Origin: Rhynchopus sp. YZ270_cl-10
Lineage: Eukaryota > Euglenozoa > Diplonemea > Diplonemida > Diplonemidae
DNA length: 64,000 nucleotides
NCBI GenBank assembly: GCA_964035575.1
Contig: OZ037841.1
Location: 868,001-932,000 of the forward strand
Reading direction: 5' to 3'
Below, in pieces: positions 21,626 to 31,311 of the stretch. Under the pieces are notes generated by a model. The model was not told the DNA's origin. It worked only from the letters and a program-made list of their open reading frames with translations, and did not search any database. The translations under genes and the position numbers were made by a program. Every line of letters starts with the position of its first letter. The stretch's first letter is position 1.

Positions 21626-24600
21626 CCCACAACACCACAACCACAGCAGTAAAAATAAAAGACACCGATCAACGCAGACATGGAGCTGAATGTGGCCTTC
21701 TCCGACAGGACGTACGTGATCGAGGTGGGTGTGGATGACACAACTGTGCAGATGCGTCGGAAGGTGGCGTCTGCAGTGGGGATGACTGAAGGCAGCTTCC
21801 TCATGACTTTCAATGGTGAGGTGATGGATGAAGGAGCGGACATGACGCAGCTGAGTGCTGGGGATACGATTGTGCTGACGAAGTCAACGAAGTACGAAGC
21901 CATCACAGCGCTTCGTGAGTTGGGTGTGACAGACCTGACGCCGGAGAAGTTCAAAGTGTACTTGAACGCGCACGATGTCCGTAAGGTGAATTTGTTTCTA
22001 CAGGCAGAGGTTGTGACTGTCATACCCAATGCTTTCTTCTCCAATGCATGGTTATCATCCATTGATCTGAGTGCTGGGTCGGCCGTCACGCAAATAGGGA
22101 GCAACTTCCTCAGAGGTTGCTGTAACTTAAAAACGGTGGACTTGTCGTCGTTCAGCAGTCTGACGAAGGTTGGGGATCATTTTCTCTACGGATGCTATAG
22201 GGTAGAAACACTGAACTTGTCGTCACTCAACAGTCTTACGAAGGTTGGGGATAATTTTCTCAAAGGATGCCGCAGCTTACAAACGTTGGACTTGTCGTCG
22301 TTCAGCAGTCTCACGCAGGTTGGGGATCATTTCCTGGACGGATGCAATGAGGTAGAAACACTAAACTTGTCGCCACTCCGCCGTCTTACGAAGGTTGGAG
22401 ATGATTTTCTCAAAGGATGCCGCAAGTTACAAACGTTGGACTTGTCGCCACTCAGCGGTCTTACGCAGGTTGGGAATAATTTTCTCAGTAAATACACTGA
22501 CTTCACAACGCTGGACTTGTCGTCACTCAACAGTCTTACGAAGGTTGGGGACAGTTTCATCAGGGGATGCACTTGTTTCACAACGTTGGACTTGTCGTCA
22601 CTCAGCAGTCTGACGCAGGTTGGGAATAATTTTCTCAGCGAATGCACTGGCTTCACAACGTTGGACTTGTCGCCACTCAGCAATCTTACGAAGGTTGGGC
22701 ACAATTTCATCAGGGGATGCACTGGCTTTACAGCGCTGGACTTGTCGCCACTCAGCAGTCTGACGCAGGTTGGGGATGATTTTCTCAGTGAATGCACTGG
22801 CTTAACAACGTTGGACTTGTCGCCACTCAGCAATCTTACGCAGGTTGGGGACAGTTTCATCAGGGGATGCGATGTTTTAGCAATGCTGCACTTGTCGCCA
22901 CTCAGCAGTCTTACAAAGGTTGGGGACAATTTTCTCAGCGTGTACACTGGATTAACAACTTTAGACTTGTCGCCACTCAACAGTCTGACGCAGGTTGGGG
23001 ATAATTTTCTCAGTGGATACACTGGTTTAACAACTTTAGACTTGTCACCACTCAGCAGTCTGACGCAGGTTGGGTGTCATTTTCTCAGCGAATGCAATGG
23101 CTTCACAACGTTGGACTTGTCGCCACTCAACAGTCTTACAAAGGTTGGGGATAACTTTCTGAAAGGATGCGACAGCTTAACTTCACTGAACTTGCCTTCG
23201 CCCAGCAGTCTTGCGGAAGTTGGCGACTACTTCCTCAGCGGCTGCAGCAGCTTAGAAGTGCTGGACTTGTCTTCACTCAAGGCTCTTACGCAGGTCGGAG
23301 ACTTCTTCCTAGACGAATGCACCAGTTTAACAACGCTCAACATGTCTTCACTCAGCAGTCTCACGAGGACTGGGGACTTCTTCCTCAACGAATGCAGTAG
23401 TTTAGCAACACTGGACCTTTCTTCCCTCAGCAGTCTCACGCGGATTGCCGACAATTTTCTCAACGGATGCAGTGGGTTAGCAGTTCTGGACTTGTCTTCA
23501 CTCAGCAGTGTGACGTGCATAGCAAACTTCTTCCTCAACGGGTGCACCAGTTTAACAGCGTTGGACTTATCAGCACTCAGCAGCCTTATCCGCTTTGAGA
23601 ACAACGTCCTGAACGGATGCAGAAGTTTAAAAACGCTGGACTTGTCTTCACTCAGCGGAGTGAGGTTTATGGTCAACACTTTCTGCCCGTTGCGAAGTTT
23701 GGAACGCGTGTACGTCTCTGGATGCAGTGATTATTTGTTAAAAGCTGTGAAGAAGGCGAAGTTCAGCGAGTTTGTGGTGGAGGACCGTCCGAAGCGAAAG
23801 CGTGACGGATCTCTGGACGAAGACGAAGACCGCAAGCGTCCGAGACTGTCGCAATGAGAGACGCACAGCCTGTTGACAGCACACTTCGCGTTGGACGTGG
23901 TGCAGACTCATTCGCGGTGCAGAGTCTTCGCGTTTTTATGGGAAATATATTCGCCTCAAAAGAGAAATATTCATCTTTCAACATTTGTTTTTTAAATGCA
24001 CCCTTAACGTCACAGAGATGTCACTTCCACTGGGATGTAGAAGGGCAGTCTTTTCCTTGTTGTTCTTTCGTATTTTATTTGTGAATGCAAAGTGAGACAA
24101 TGGGATGGGGTATGATGAAAAGTCAAATGTACTTTTTATTTTTGTAATTTTTAAGTACTCGCGTTGAATTTCAGGGTGTGCACTGTATGTGAAACAACTG
24201 TGGATCTGCAGGTGCGTGTTGTGTTGTTCGTTCCGTGTGGTGTGTTGAAGTTTGTAGTGTATTTTTCTCTCATTTTTATACGTTACCATAAGAAGGGACC
24301 TCGCGGATATTCTTTCGCAGGTGGGCACAAGTTGTCACTGTGGCACTCAGCTGCGGTGCAGAAGAGGCAGTAGGGCAGACCAACTACCAAACGTGGGGTC
24401 TGTGCTACGCGGAATGACTGGTGCTTGGGTTTGTTGATTGTCTGTTGTGGTGCACCCCAGTTGTGTTGGTCGGCTTGCCGATCTGTTCTGTGACTGGGCT
24501 TGTGCTACTCGGTGATGGTCGACACAACAAAAAGGAAAAGGCAAACGTATGCGTTGTCAGCGTACCAACTAAACAGAGAAAAGAACGGAGGGGGTTTAAC

Positions 24601-24870
24601 TTATTTTCATTAAGATGACTGTATTGGGGAGTGGGGGAAAGAAACGCAAATTGGACAAGAACATGTAAAGCAACCTTCTCCTCCTTCACCCCATTTTTTA
24701 CCCCCTATCTGTATTGCGATGTGTATTATGTATACTGGGCAATGATCACAATACAACCACCATCACCTCCTTTTTTTTCCCAGATCCACATACACAAAAA
24801 CAGTTCTTCTTTTCCCCCTCACTTTTTTTTCCACATACAAAGTGACTACACAGTGGAGGCTTCAGTTCAT
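21626..24870 (+). repeat. Tandem duplication, unit 2
   Basis: Second copy of the block described at 18002-21390. Its 3' flank matches unit 1 apart from small indels (for example an 11-bp difference near 24040) until about 24707, then in fragments. The next host gene starts 50 bp after its end. Confidence 0.9.
21680..23857 (+). CDS. Ubiquitin-like / BspA-type leucine-rich-repeat protein with NLS, copy 2
   Basis: 725 residues, 107 more than copy 1. The ubiquitin-like N terminus (residues 1-76) and the C-terminal ~250 residues, including the KRKRDG...RKRPRLSQ signal, are almost identical to copy 1. The middle LRR block differs in repeat number and order. The N-terminal junction also differs: copy 2 has EKFKVYLNAHDVRKVNLFLQ where copy 1 has ERFKNVRNLRVVNLFLQ. 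The extra length equals about 4.5 LRR units, which suits unequal exchange between 69/72-bp repeats. The same upstream AACCACAG site precedes the ATG. Function as for copy 1: a protein-interaction scaffold by family, nuclear by inference. Confidence 0.88.
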   Translation: MELNVAFSDRTYVIEVGVDDTTVQMRRKVASAVGMTEGSFLMTFNGEVMDEGADMTQLSAGDTIVLTKSTKYEAITALRELGVTDLTPEKFKVYLNAHDVRKVNLFLQAEVVTVIPNAFFSNAWLSSIDLSAGSAVTQIGSNFLRGCCNLKTVDLSSFSSLTKVGDHFLYGCYRVETLNLSSLNSLTKVGDNFLKGCRSLQTLDLSSFSSLTQVGDHFLDGCNEVETLNLSPLRRLTKVGDDFLKGCRKLQTLDLSPLSGLTQVGNNFLSKYTDFTTLDLSSLNSLTKVGDSFIRGCTCFTTLDLSSLSSLTQVGNNFLSECTGFTTLDLSPLSNLTKVGHNFIRGCTGFTALDLSPLSSLTQVGDDFLSECTGLTTLDLSPLSNLTQVGDSFIRGCDVLAMLHLSPLSSLTKVGDNFLSVYTGLTTLDLSPLNSLTQVGDNFLSGYTGLTTLDLSPLSSLTQVGCHFLSECNGFTTLDLSPLNSLTKVGDNFLKGCDSLTSLNLPSPSSLAEVGDYFLSGCSSLEVLDLSSLKALTQVGDFFLDECTSLTTLNMSSLSSLTRTGDFFLNECSSLATLDLSSLSSLTRIADNFLNGCSGLAVLDLSSLSSVTCIANFFLNGCTSLTALDLSALSSLIRFENNVLNGCRSLKTLDLSSLSGVRFMVNTFCPLRSLERVYVSGCSDYLLKAVKKAKFSEFVVEDRPKRKRDGSLDEDEDRKRPRLSQ

Positions 24871-24919
24871 CGAAAACCTTTTTTATTTTCCCCTCAACGC
24901 AATTCTATGCACTGATTAA

Positions 24920-27900
24920 ATGTCCGACACAGAGAGCTCCGGAGGCGAGTCTATTACAGGTGACCACACCACCACCCCCACCGCGCCGTCACCTCTACCA
25001 CAACGTGGCATTTCTTCGTCTTCGTCTTCTTCCGCACCCCTTTCCAACCAAGAGAAAGCCGCTAGGGGTACACGACCTGCTGAAACACCGTCTGTTTCAC
25101 CACCAGGATATTCTTCTTTGAAGGCAGAAGGGAACCAACTGTTGCATCGGCTGCATTATTTGCAGGCTGTGCAGGAGATTGCACGATTTGATGTGGAACG
25201 GTGTATCAGCCAATATGGGTTGAGCGCAGTTCTAAACCGCCATCCGTTAGAACCAAAGCCAAGCGGGCGAGGAGGTCATCATTCCCGGCACCGAGCCACC
25301 ACTACTTCAATTCATGCAAGCACTGCAGCTTCTCGGGGACATTCAATTCGATCGCGGGAAAAAGCACTGCCGACTCCACGACGTAGGGTGGCAGGGGGAG
25401 GGGGAGGGGGAGGAGGGGGTGAATCAAACGAAATGGTCGCACAGCTTTTAAAAGAGCAGAGACAAGGCAACGCATTGATGAGGAAAATGCTGAACAACAG
25501 CAACGCAAGCAAAGAAGAACCCCGTCAAGAGACACGGCGTCACAGAACGCCCTCACCTCCACCCAGAGAAGAGACGCTTCCGACGCAAAGGGAAGCACCA
25601 AACCACGCTGTTGCGCCAGAAGCAAACACTATGATAGCCACCCACTCTTCCGCAAGGAACCTCGTACAGCAGGTGCTTGAGATGCATCATCAAACGGTGT
25701 CCGAAACAGCGCAACCAACAGGGCCCGACCCAGATGTGCAGCTGAAAGAACAGCTTCGAGCAAAAATCGCGCTTCTCCAAAAAGTTGCCGAATTGGAAAA
25801 GCAAAAAGAGGCATCTTCTCGCACCGTCTCCCCTTCTGCCTTGAGTGCGAGGAGGGGGTCGGCCTCTCCAAGGGGGAAGGGAGCACAGGGGAAGGGGAGG
25901 ACGCTACTCCGCCAGGCAGGGCAACAGCAAAACCAACGGAGGCGAGGGAGTCTCCGGAACAGCGCGAATACGAGCCCCGGGAGGGGGGTGTCAATGTCAG
26001 GCGCGTCGTCGCCCTCGGGGTTGCCTCCTGCCGTTGAGGCAGCGTTGGTGGCCTCCCTGCAAGGAAGCGGTACTGTCCCTACCCACCGCAGAGTCACCCA
26101 CGAAACCGCAACCTCCCCTCTGCTCGCCCCAGAGAGGAGCATCCGCCACAGCGTTGCCTCGACCTCGCCACTCTACCGCGGGGTCGACACCGGGGTGCAG
26201 CCCGACTCCTTTGAGTCCAGAACCCATTCCAACCCAACCTCACCCTATCAAAGCAATTTGCCCCCTCGGGGATCACCCTCTGCCATCCCCCCTGGGAGAA
26301 CTATTTCGACATCACCCTTCCAGCAATCCCTACAACCAAGGGGGTCGCCAGGGGGACTTTCTTTGGGGAGTGGAGGAGGAGGGGGAGGAGGAGGTACACA
26401 CAACAGAGCCCAATCCCATTCGGTCTCCACCTCACCCTACCACGCAAGCCCGTTGGAGGAGACGATTGGGGTGGGGGTGGGAGTAGGGGTCGGGGTGGGG
26501 GTGGGGACGTCGCCATTGATATCAGGTGGAGGGGGGCTAGGTGTACGCAGGCCTGTGCGAGAATCAGCCTTCCCAGGGGAGGAGGAGGAGGAAGGGGAAG
26601 AGGAGGAGGAGGAGGCTTCAGAGGTATGCGGGGGGGAGACTAGGCTGTGTTATACGTGCTCGGGCCCCGACCGAATACCGTATTGTTCGTATTACCGCGT
26701 TTGGAAATATTATGGACCGAATAAATAAAGAAACAAAATACAGTCCACGCGGTAATTATGTCGCCTTTATTTAGGTCGGTTTTAATGATGTCGTTTTTTG
26801 TGTGTCGGAATCGAAAAAAATGACCGATTTTCGATTTTTGGGCTTTATTTATTTTCAGTTTGGCCGGGGGCGGAGCCCCCGGCCAAACGGTACGCTACAT
26901 TTGGAGTGGGAGTAGGTGTGAGTGTGAGTGAGTGGGTGGGAGTGAGTGGGTGGGAGTGGGCGCGGAGTGGGTGTGGAAAAAATACTACCCCCACATTCTT
27001 TTTACTAGGTTTGGTATGCTCGCTGCATGGAAAGGGGGTGGGATGGTTTACTCACAAATTTTACAAAGTCTACAAAGTCTACAAAGTCTAGAGGGTTCAC
27101 AAAAGCGGGGTGGGGTTTTAATCAATGTCTTCAACGCGCCTCTTCTTAACAAAAGACATCAGAGCTCCCCTTGACGGCGGTGCCCTCTTTCTCTTGATCC
27201 CGGCAATCTTATTGCGATGCTGGAACACCAGTTCGTCACGGTTTAAAAAAAGCTTTTTTGGGCGACCCTGACAGACCCTGAGGGAAAATCTTCTTTCAGG
27301 CTCCTCTGCTGCTGGCTGCTGTGGTGGAGGTTGTTGTGTGGGTGCTGTTGTGTCAGTCGCAGACGATGGTGCTGCAGGTTGCGCGGCAGCGGGCGGGTTG
27401 GCTGCAGGAGGTTCGTCGTCGGCTGGCTCCTCGCTGTCGATGGGTACATCGATTTCGGAGTCGAGTTTCGCCATCTCACAATAGGTGTCGTAGGCGATGG
27501 CGGTGCTGGGGGTGGCGGGCTCCTTCCAGATGGCGCGGATTATTCCCGCAGCCACCCAGCTCTTCTGCACCTGCTCCTTCGACAACCGCCCGAGCGCCTC
27601 GCTGAGGTATCGGTACTTCCGGTCCCTCCGCACCTTCATGCGCGTAGAGAGCATGGCGGCCGTCGCGTCCTCCACAGAATCGGAGGAGAACAACTCCGAG
27701 ACGTGGCGTCCCCACGCCTTGCAGGCTGCCTGCTTCAGCCCAGATATGATAAACATATCGGCGGGCTGAAAGCAGTGCGTCTGCTTGGGGGGGATGTCGA
27801 CGACGGTGATGCCCATCTCAGTCAGACCAGCACCGGTGGTGATGTGCTGTGTGGCGGCGTCCAGAATGAGGACCGCAGGCTCATCCACGGGCAGTCCCTC

Positions 27901-30900
27901 CTCCTGACCTTATTTTCGACACCAGGACCTTGAAACGCTCCAACCACAAAGAAAATGAGGATGCAGTTTGGAAGTGGGTGCTCGCATTATGCATTTGCAT
28001 AATATTTGGGTTTTCTGACTGGCCTTCGGGAGGTACGGCGTGCACGGCATCTGTGAGAGGAGTTGTGTAGTAAATGAACAAACAAAGTACGAAAACATAC
28101 CCGTTTTTCCTTTCCAGATCATCTGGAGGTAGTGTGCGTCGCCAGCCGCCGAGGAGAGCACCGAACAAGTGAAGCCGAGTTTTTCACTCTTGATGGCTAT
28201 ATTTTTTTTTTCGCCTTTTCGCACTCTCTCCCAAGTCCATGACCTCCCTGCATTGTCCATCTTACAAAAAAACTCATCCATGTTAAAAAGGAGAGATTTG
28301 TGTTGGACTCCGGTCGCTGCAAGTTGGTCGTAGAACACCCGTCCATCTGCCGCAATTCGACCCGCGGTGACCGTGCGGTCTGTTGTCCCTCGACGGACAC
28401 GCAAGCCCATCCTGCCCATTTCATCACGTGCCCAGGACGTGCTAAACAGGGCCACCCTGTCCTGGGCTGTCAGTGTCGGTCTGGCACGCGTAACAATTCC
28501 GCGCGCTACTCGGGAGAACAAGTACGCGGTGACAGCCTGACCACTGCTGCGGATGGTGTCAAATGCTTTGGAGAGTGTTTCGCGTTCGGCCGGCAGCAGG
28601 AGGGTTTTTTGCCCTCGCTTTTGAGTAACGAGGTACTGTCTGTTGTCACACCAGTGTTTTTTGTAGCGCTGGACTGTCCGCTCATTTACTTGTTTCTCCT
28701 TGTTTTCTGCCTTGGCGTTCCAAGTCCTCGCAGCTCTGGCAGCCGAAGTCGTTCTCGCCATGTCGGTGAGCGTACGAATGTCCTCATTGGACAGGGATGC
28801 CTTCACGGCGGTTGAAGGGGTGATGTTGGCCTCCGCCGTTGCACTCGCAACCTCCTGCGAAACCAGGTGAGCGTCCATTAGTGTATGTTTAGGTTATGAA
28901 ACTGGGTATTGTTTTGTGGGAGGGATGTATGTGTTTGTGTGTGGTTGTGTGTGGTTGTGACTCGCGCAGCGAGCCACGGTACGATGGAGCGATTAATGGC
29001 GCTCTTGATTTTGGCGGTTTTAATAATGTCGTTTTTTGGGTGTCGGAAGGGGGGTAAACCGACATAATTAAAAACGACATAATAGATACTTGGACTGTAT
29101 TATGGACCGAATTAATGATGGTACGTTTGAGGTTTTTGAGTTTCATTTGGTACTTAATTCGGTCCATAATGTTTTGGGGGGCAATTTTTTTTGTATTTGT
29201 CCCCCGAGGAAAGGGCGAATCTTATTTTTTTGACAAGTACTTTTTTGCCCAGAACGATATGAATCGAATTAATATTTGGTTCGGGTTATTGTTGGACCGA
29301 ATTAATTATGGTACGTTTGAAGTTTTGTCGGGACATTTGGTACTTAATTCGATCCATAATATTTCCAATCGCGGTATACGATTACCGTATTATACGGTGT
29401 TATTCGGTGCTGCTGGGGACCGAATACCGTATAATTTTGTTGGGAGGGGGCGTCGTTGTGTGGGAGGAATGCCTTGGATGTAATAGTGAGTGGTGTGCAG
29501 CATATCGTGTGGGTGTCTGTTTGTCTGGATATGAATGTGCATTAAAAGAGGAAGTTTATAGATGAATCTAAGCATAGGCTTAGTCTCCTGATAGTTAAAA
29601 TAACACAATATGTGCACAGGTGCCTTCGTCTGAAGCTCCGCCCCTGCCGGCCTTCCGTAACGTGAGGCAGTACAACCAGCAAATTGACGTGGTCTTGCAG
29701 GTATGTCCTTCGACGCCACTACCACTGCTCACAGAAGCAGATGTTATTTGTTTCAGAAGAAACGAATTCATACTCAAGGTTATTGAAGATGGACCTAGCG
29801 GGGAGTAAGGTCTAAAATTTATTTTATTTCATTCAGCGCCGATGAACGGTGGGGCGTTTGCACTTTCACCTTCTCAGAAATTTTCCCTTTCTTTTACACC
29901 TTGTGTTGGCAAGGGTATTTTGTGCTTTCACCCAGATGGCTGGTGTACAGTGGGCCAGTCAGAGGTGTCTGTAACAATACTTTATCCTCTTTTTCTACCG
30001 ATCACAGCGATCACCCCCAATGGGTGATCGTGTCGAATGTAACAAAAAAGAGTGTTTACCTTCCCTACTCATACCACCACCACAGCGTGTACGTCGTATG
30101 GACGAAGAAGCTGGAGAGATGTGGCAGAGCACAAGCCACAATGTGCGTGCCCTCTTGAGCCAGCAGGCGACGCACGCACAAGGCACGCTGCCTGCACCTG
30201 CACCGCATGCACAGGCGTTTGTTACAACAGCACAGCCAGCTGTGGCAGGGACAACACTGCCCGCAGCGGTACACACACCGGCACCTGCAGCATACAGGAC
30301 AGCACCACCACGTGCACCACCACAGCCCACAATGGAGACAGGCAGTATCATGATAGGCGCGCCTCAGGTATCCATTTTGGAAGGGGAAAAACAAAAACAA
30401 AAGGCAGAGGGCTTTTGCCTGCATTTGAGTATTCAGCGTTACGGTTTACGAGTGGGTGATTTATAGCGGTTCGAGAACCGTAATATTCCTTCTTTCTTTC
30501 TTTGGGATGACGGTCGCCAAACGCTCTATGCTGTAGGGACTAACTATACACCACAAAAAGGCTATCAAATAAATCATATTCCCAGCCAAAAACCCCAAAA
30601 AACTTTCCAGAGTTGATGACGACTTTCGTCTATCTTAAGCACATTAACTTTTGGGCAACATTGAGTACAAATCCTGCACTACCAGGATATTGTCGACACA
30701 ACAAAAAAAAACTCTCCAACAGAGCACCCTCGCTTGCGACCCGATGCCTGCACCGGCAAATGTTGACATCATTTCTGGAGATGCACCACCATCCGTACCT
30801 GCCCCTGCACCTGCACCTGCACCCGCCCCTTCCACCCAGACACCGTTCTCCCCGCTCCCACATCCGTCAGCCGAGGCCATCCGAGGCTACTGCATGGAGT

Positions 30901-31067
30901 ACCGCAGCTGGCAACGTGCTAACAATGTCACGCCAAAGACGCTTGCCTTCGTAGGGCGTGTGGCAGCGGACATCGTGGACGCTGTGTGTGTCGAGTCCGC
31001 ACAGGAGCTTTCAGGGGTGGTAGACTCTATCAGCGAGGTTCTCATTGCAAAGGAGTTCGTCACATAG
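24920..31067 (+). CDS. Five-exon Ser/Pro/Gly-rich coiled-coil protein, intron 1 holding a DNA transposon
   Basis: Proposed exons: 24920-26623, 29620-29700, 29735-29809, 30086-30367, 30723-31067; all junctions are phase 0, giving 828 residues. Exon 1 (568 residues) has coiled-coil-type helices near 65-100 and 275-300, a glycine run, recurring TSPY/TSPF...RGSP motifs suitable for proline-directed kinases, and an acidic run ending EEASE. Donors are GTATGC, GTATGT, GTCTAA (weak) and GTATCC; acceptors are GTGCACAG, GCTCACAG, ACCACAG and TCCAACAG. The 34-bp second intron and the GTCTAA donor are the least certain parts. Without that intron the protein would stop at 29808. The last exon has a compact conserved-looking segment (IRGYCMEYRSWQRANNVTPK). 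No family recognised. Intron 1 (about 3 kb) is almost wholly a pogo/Tc1-like element; introns 3 and 4 carry modules B and D. Confidence 0.6.
26858..26888. repeat. GC-rich hairpin inside the transposon
   Basis: GTTTGGCCGGGGGC and GCCCCCGGCCAAAC form a perfect 14-bp stem with a GGA loop, about 230 bp downstream of the transposase stop codon. Confidence 0.9.
27118..28878 (-). CDS. DDE_1 (pogo/Tigger/jerky-like) transposase, three exons
   Basis: Exon 1 28878-28101, exon 2 28050-27929, exon 3 27903-27118; 561 residues. The first intron (50 bp, GTATGT...CTCACAG) is clear. The second is a 25-bp GTCCTG...GTCAG stretch that restores frame and phase (ERFK|EEGLPVDEP); a 1-base shift would be the alternative. 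The N-terminal part has helix-turn-helix-like segments (LSNEDIRTLTDMARTTSAAR; ERTVQRYKKHW). The catalytic core shows LLFNMDEFF (first D), AVLILDAATQHIT (second D) and THCFQPADMFIISGLK (third acid in the QPxD motif). This matches DDE_1 transposases that cut and paste at TA. No internal stop is seen in the spliced frame, so it looks whole. The C terminus is basic (KKRRVEDID). Confidence 0.8.
29089..29171. repeat. Inverted repeat at the transposon right end
   Basis: TATTATGGACCGAATTAATG at about 29089 is inverted as TAATTCGGTCCATAAT at about 29155-29170. A related pair (TTGGACCGAATTAATTATGG and CTTAATTCGATCCATAATAT) follows at about 29285-29360, separated by the same GGTACGTTTGARGTTTT filler. 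These form the palindrome array of this element. Confidence 0.8.
29836..29879 (+). repeat. Module B copy inside an intron
   Basis: AGCGCCGATGAACGGTGGGG, then CGTTTGCACTTTCACCTTC. It lies in intron 3 of the five-exon gene. The intron continues with a CAGTCAGAGGTGTCTGTAAC block also found at about 48140, then a module-D-like 3' end. Confidence 0.75.
30653..30722 (+). repeat. Module D copy abutting a 3' splice site
   Basis: GGGCAACATTGAGTACAAAT, then GATATTGTCGACACAACAAA, continuing straight into CTCTCCAACAG, the acceptor of exon 5 at 30723. Confidence 0.8.
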
Positions 31068-31311
31068 TCAGTTTTCTTTAAAACGGTCTCAATTAGAGAG
31101 GCCACGATTGCTGTTCAAAAGAGGTTAGTATTTTCAAAGATGTGCATGTGTTCATCTTTCAACCGTTCTTTCCCCCCCATTAGATCCCAAACCTTAAAAG
31201 GAGGCTACCTTCTTTTCTCCTGCTTCAAACACATCAACCCCCTTTTCTTAGAGGGGGCAAATGGTTGTGTGATAGCACTTTTTTTTTTGAGATTTTGTTG
31301 GACTGATTATA

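Larger units (their letters stand above)
26653..29431 (-). mobile_element. pogo/Tc1-like (DDE_1) DNA transposon inside a host intron
   Basis: About 2.8 kb between apparent TA target duplications (26651-26652 and 29432-29433). Both ends start TACG and carry related inverted sequence: GAAATATTATGGACCGAAT near 26704 and its complement ATTCGATCCATAATATTTCC near 29348, plus CCGAATACCG palindromes further out. It lies 29 bp after the 5' splice site of the host intron. The transposase is on the opposite strand to the host gene. A direct repeat, GGTTTTAATRATGTCGTTTT, lies inside each end (26773 and 29008). Confidence 0.75.

Noticed and set aside
26858-26888. GC hairpin as a bacterial-type terminator
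   Set aside because: The setting is eukaryotic and there is no following T run. It is kept only as a hairpin in the transposon.
29701-29808. Read-through end of the five-exon gene (stop at 29808)
   Set aside because: It remains an alternative. The spliced path continues in phase into two further exons with good acceptors and similar composition, so it is preferred at moderate confidence.
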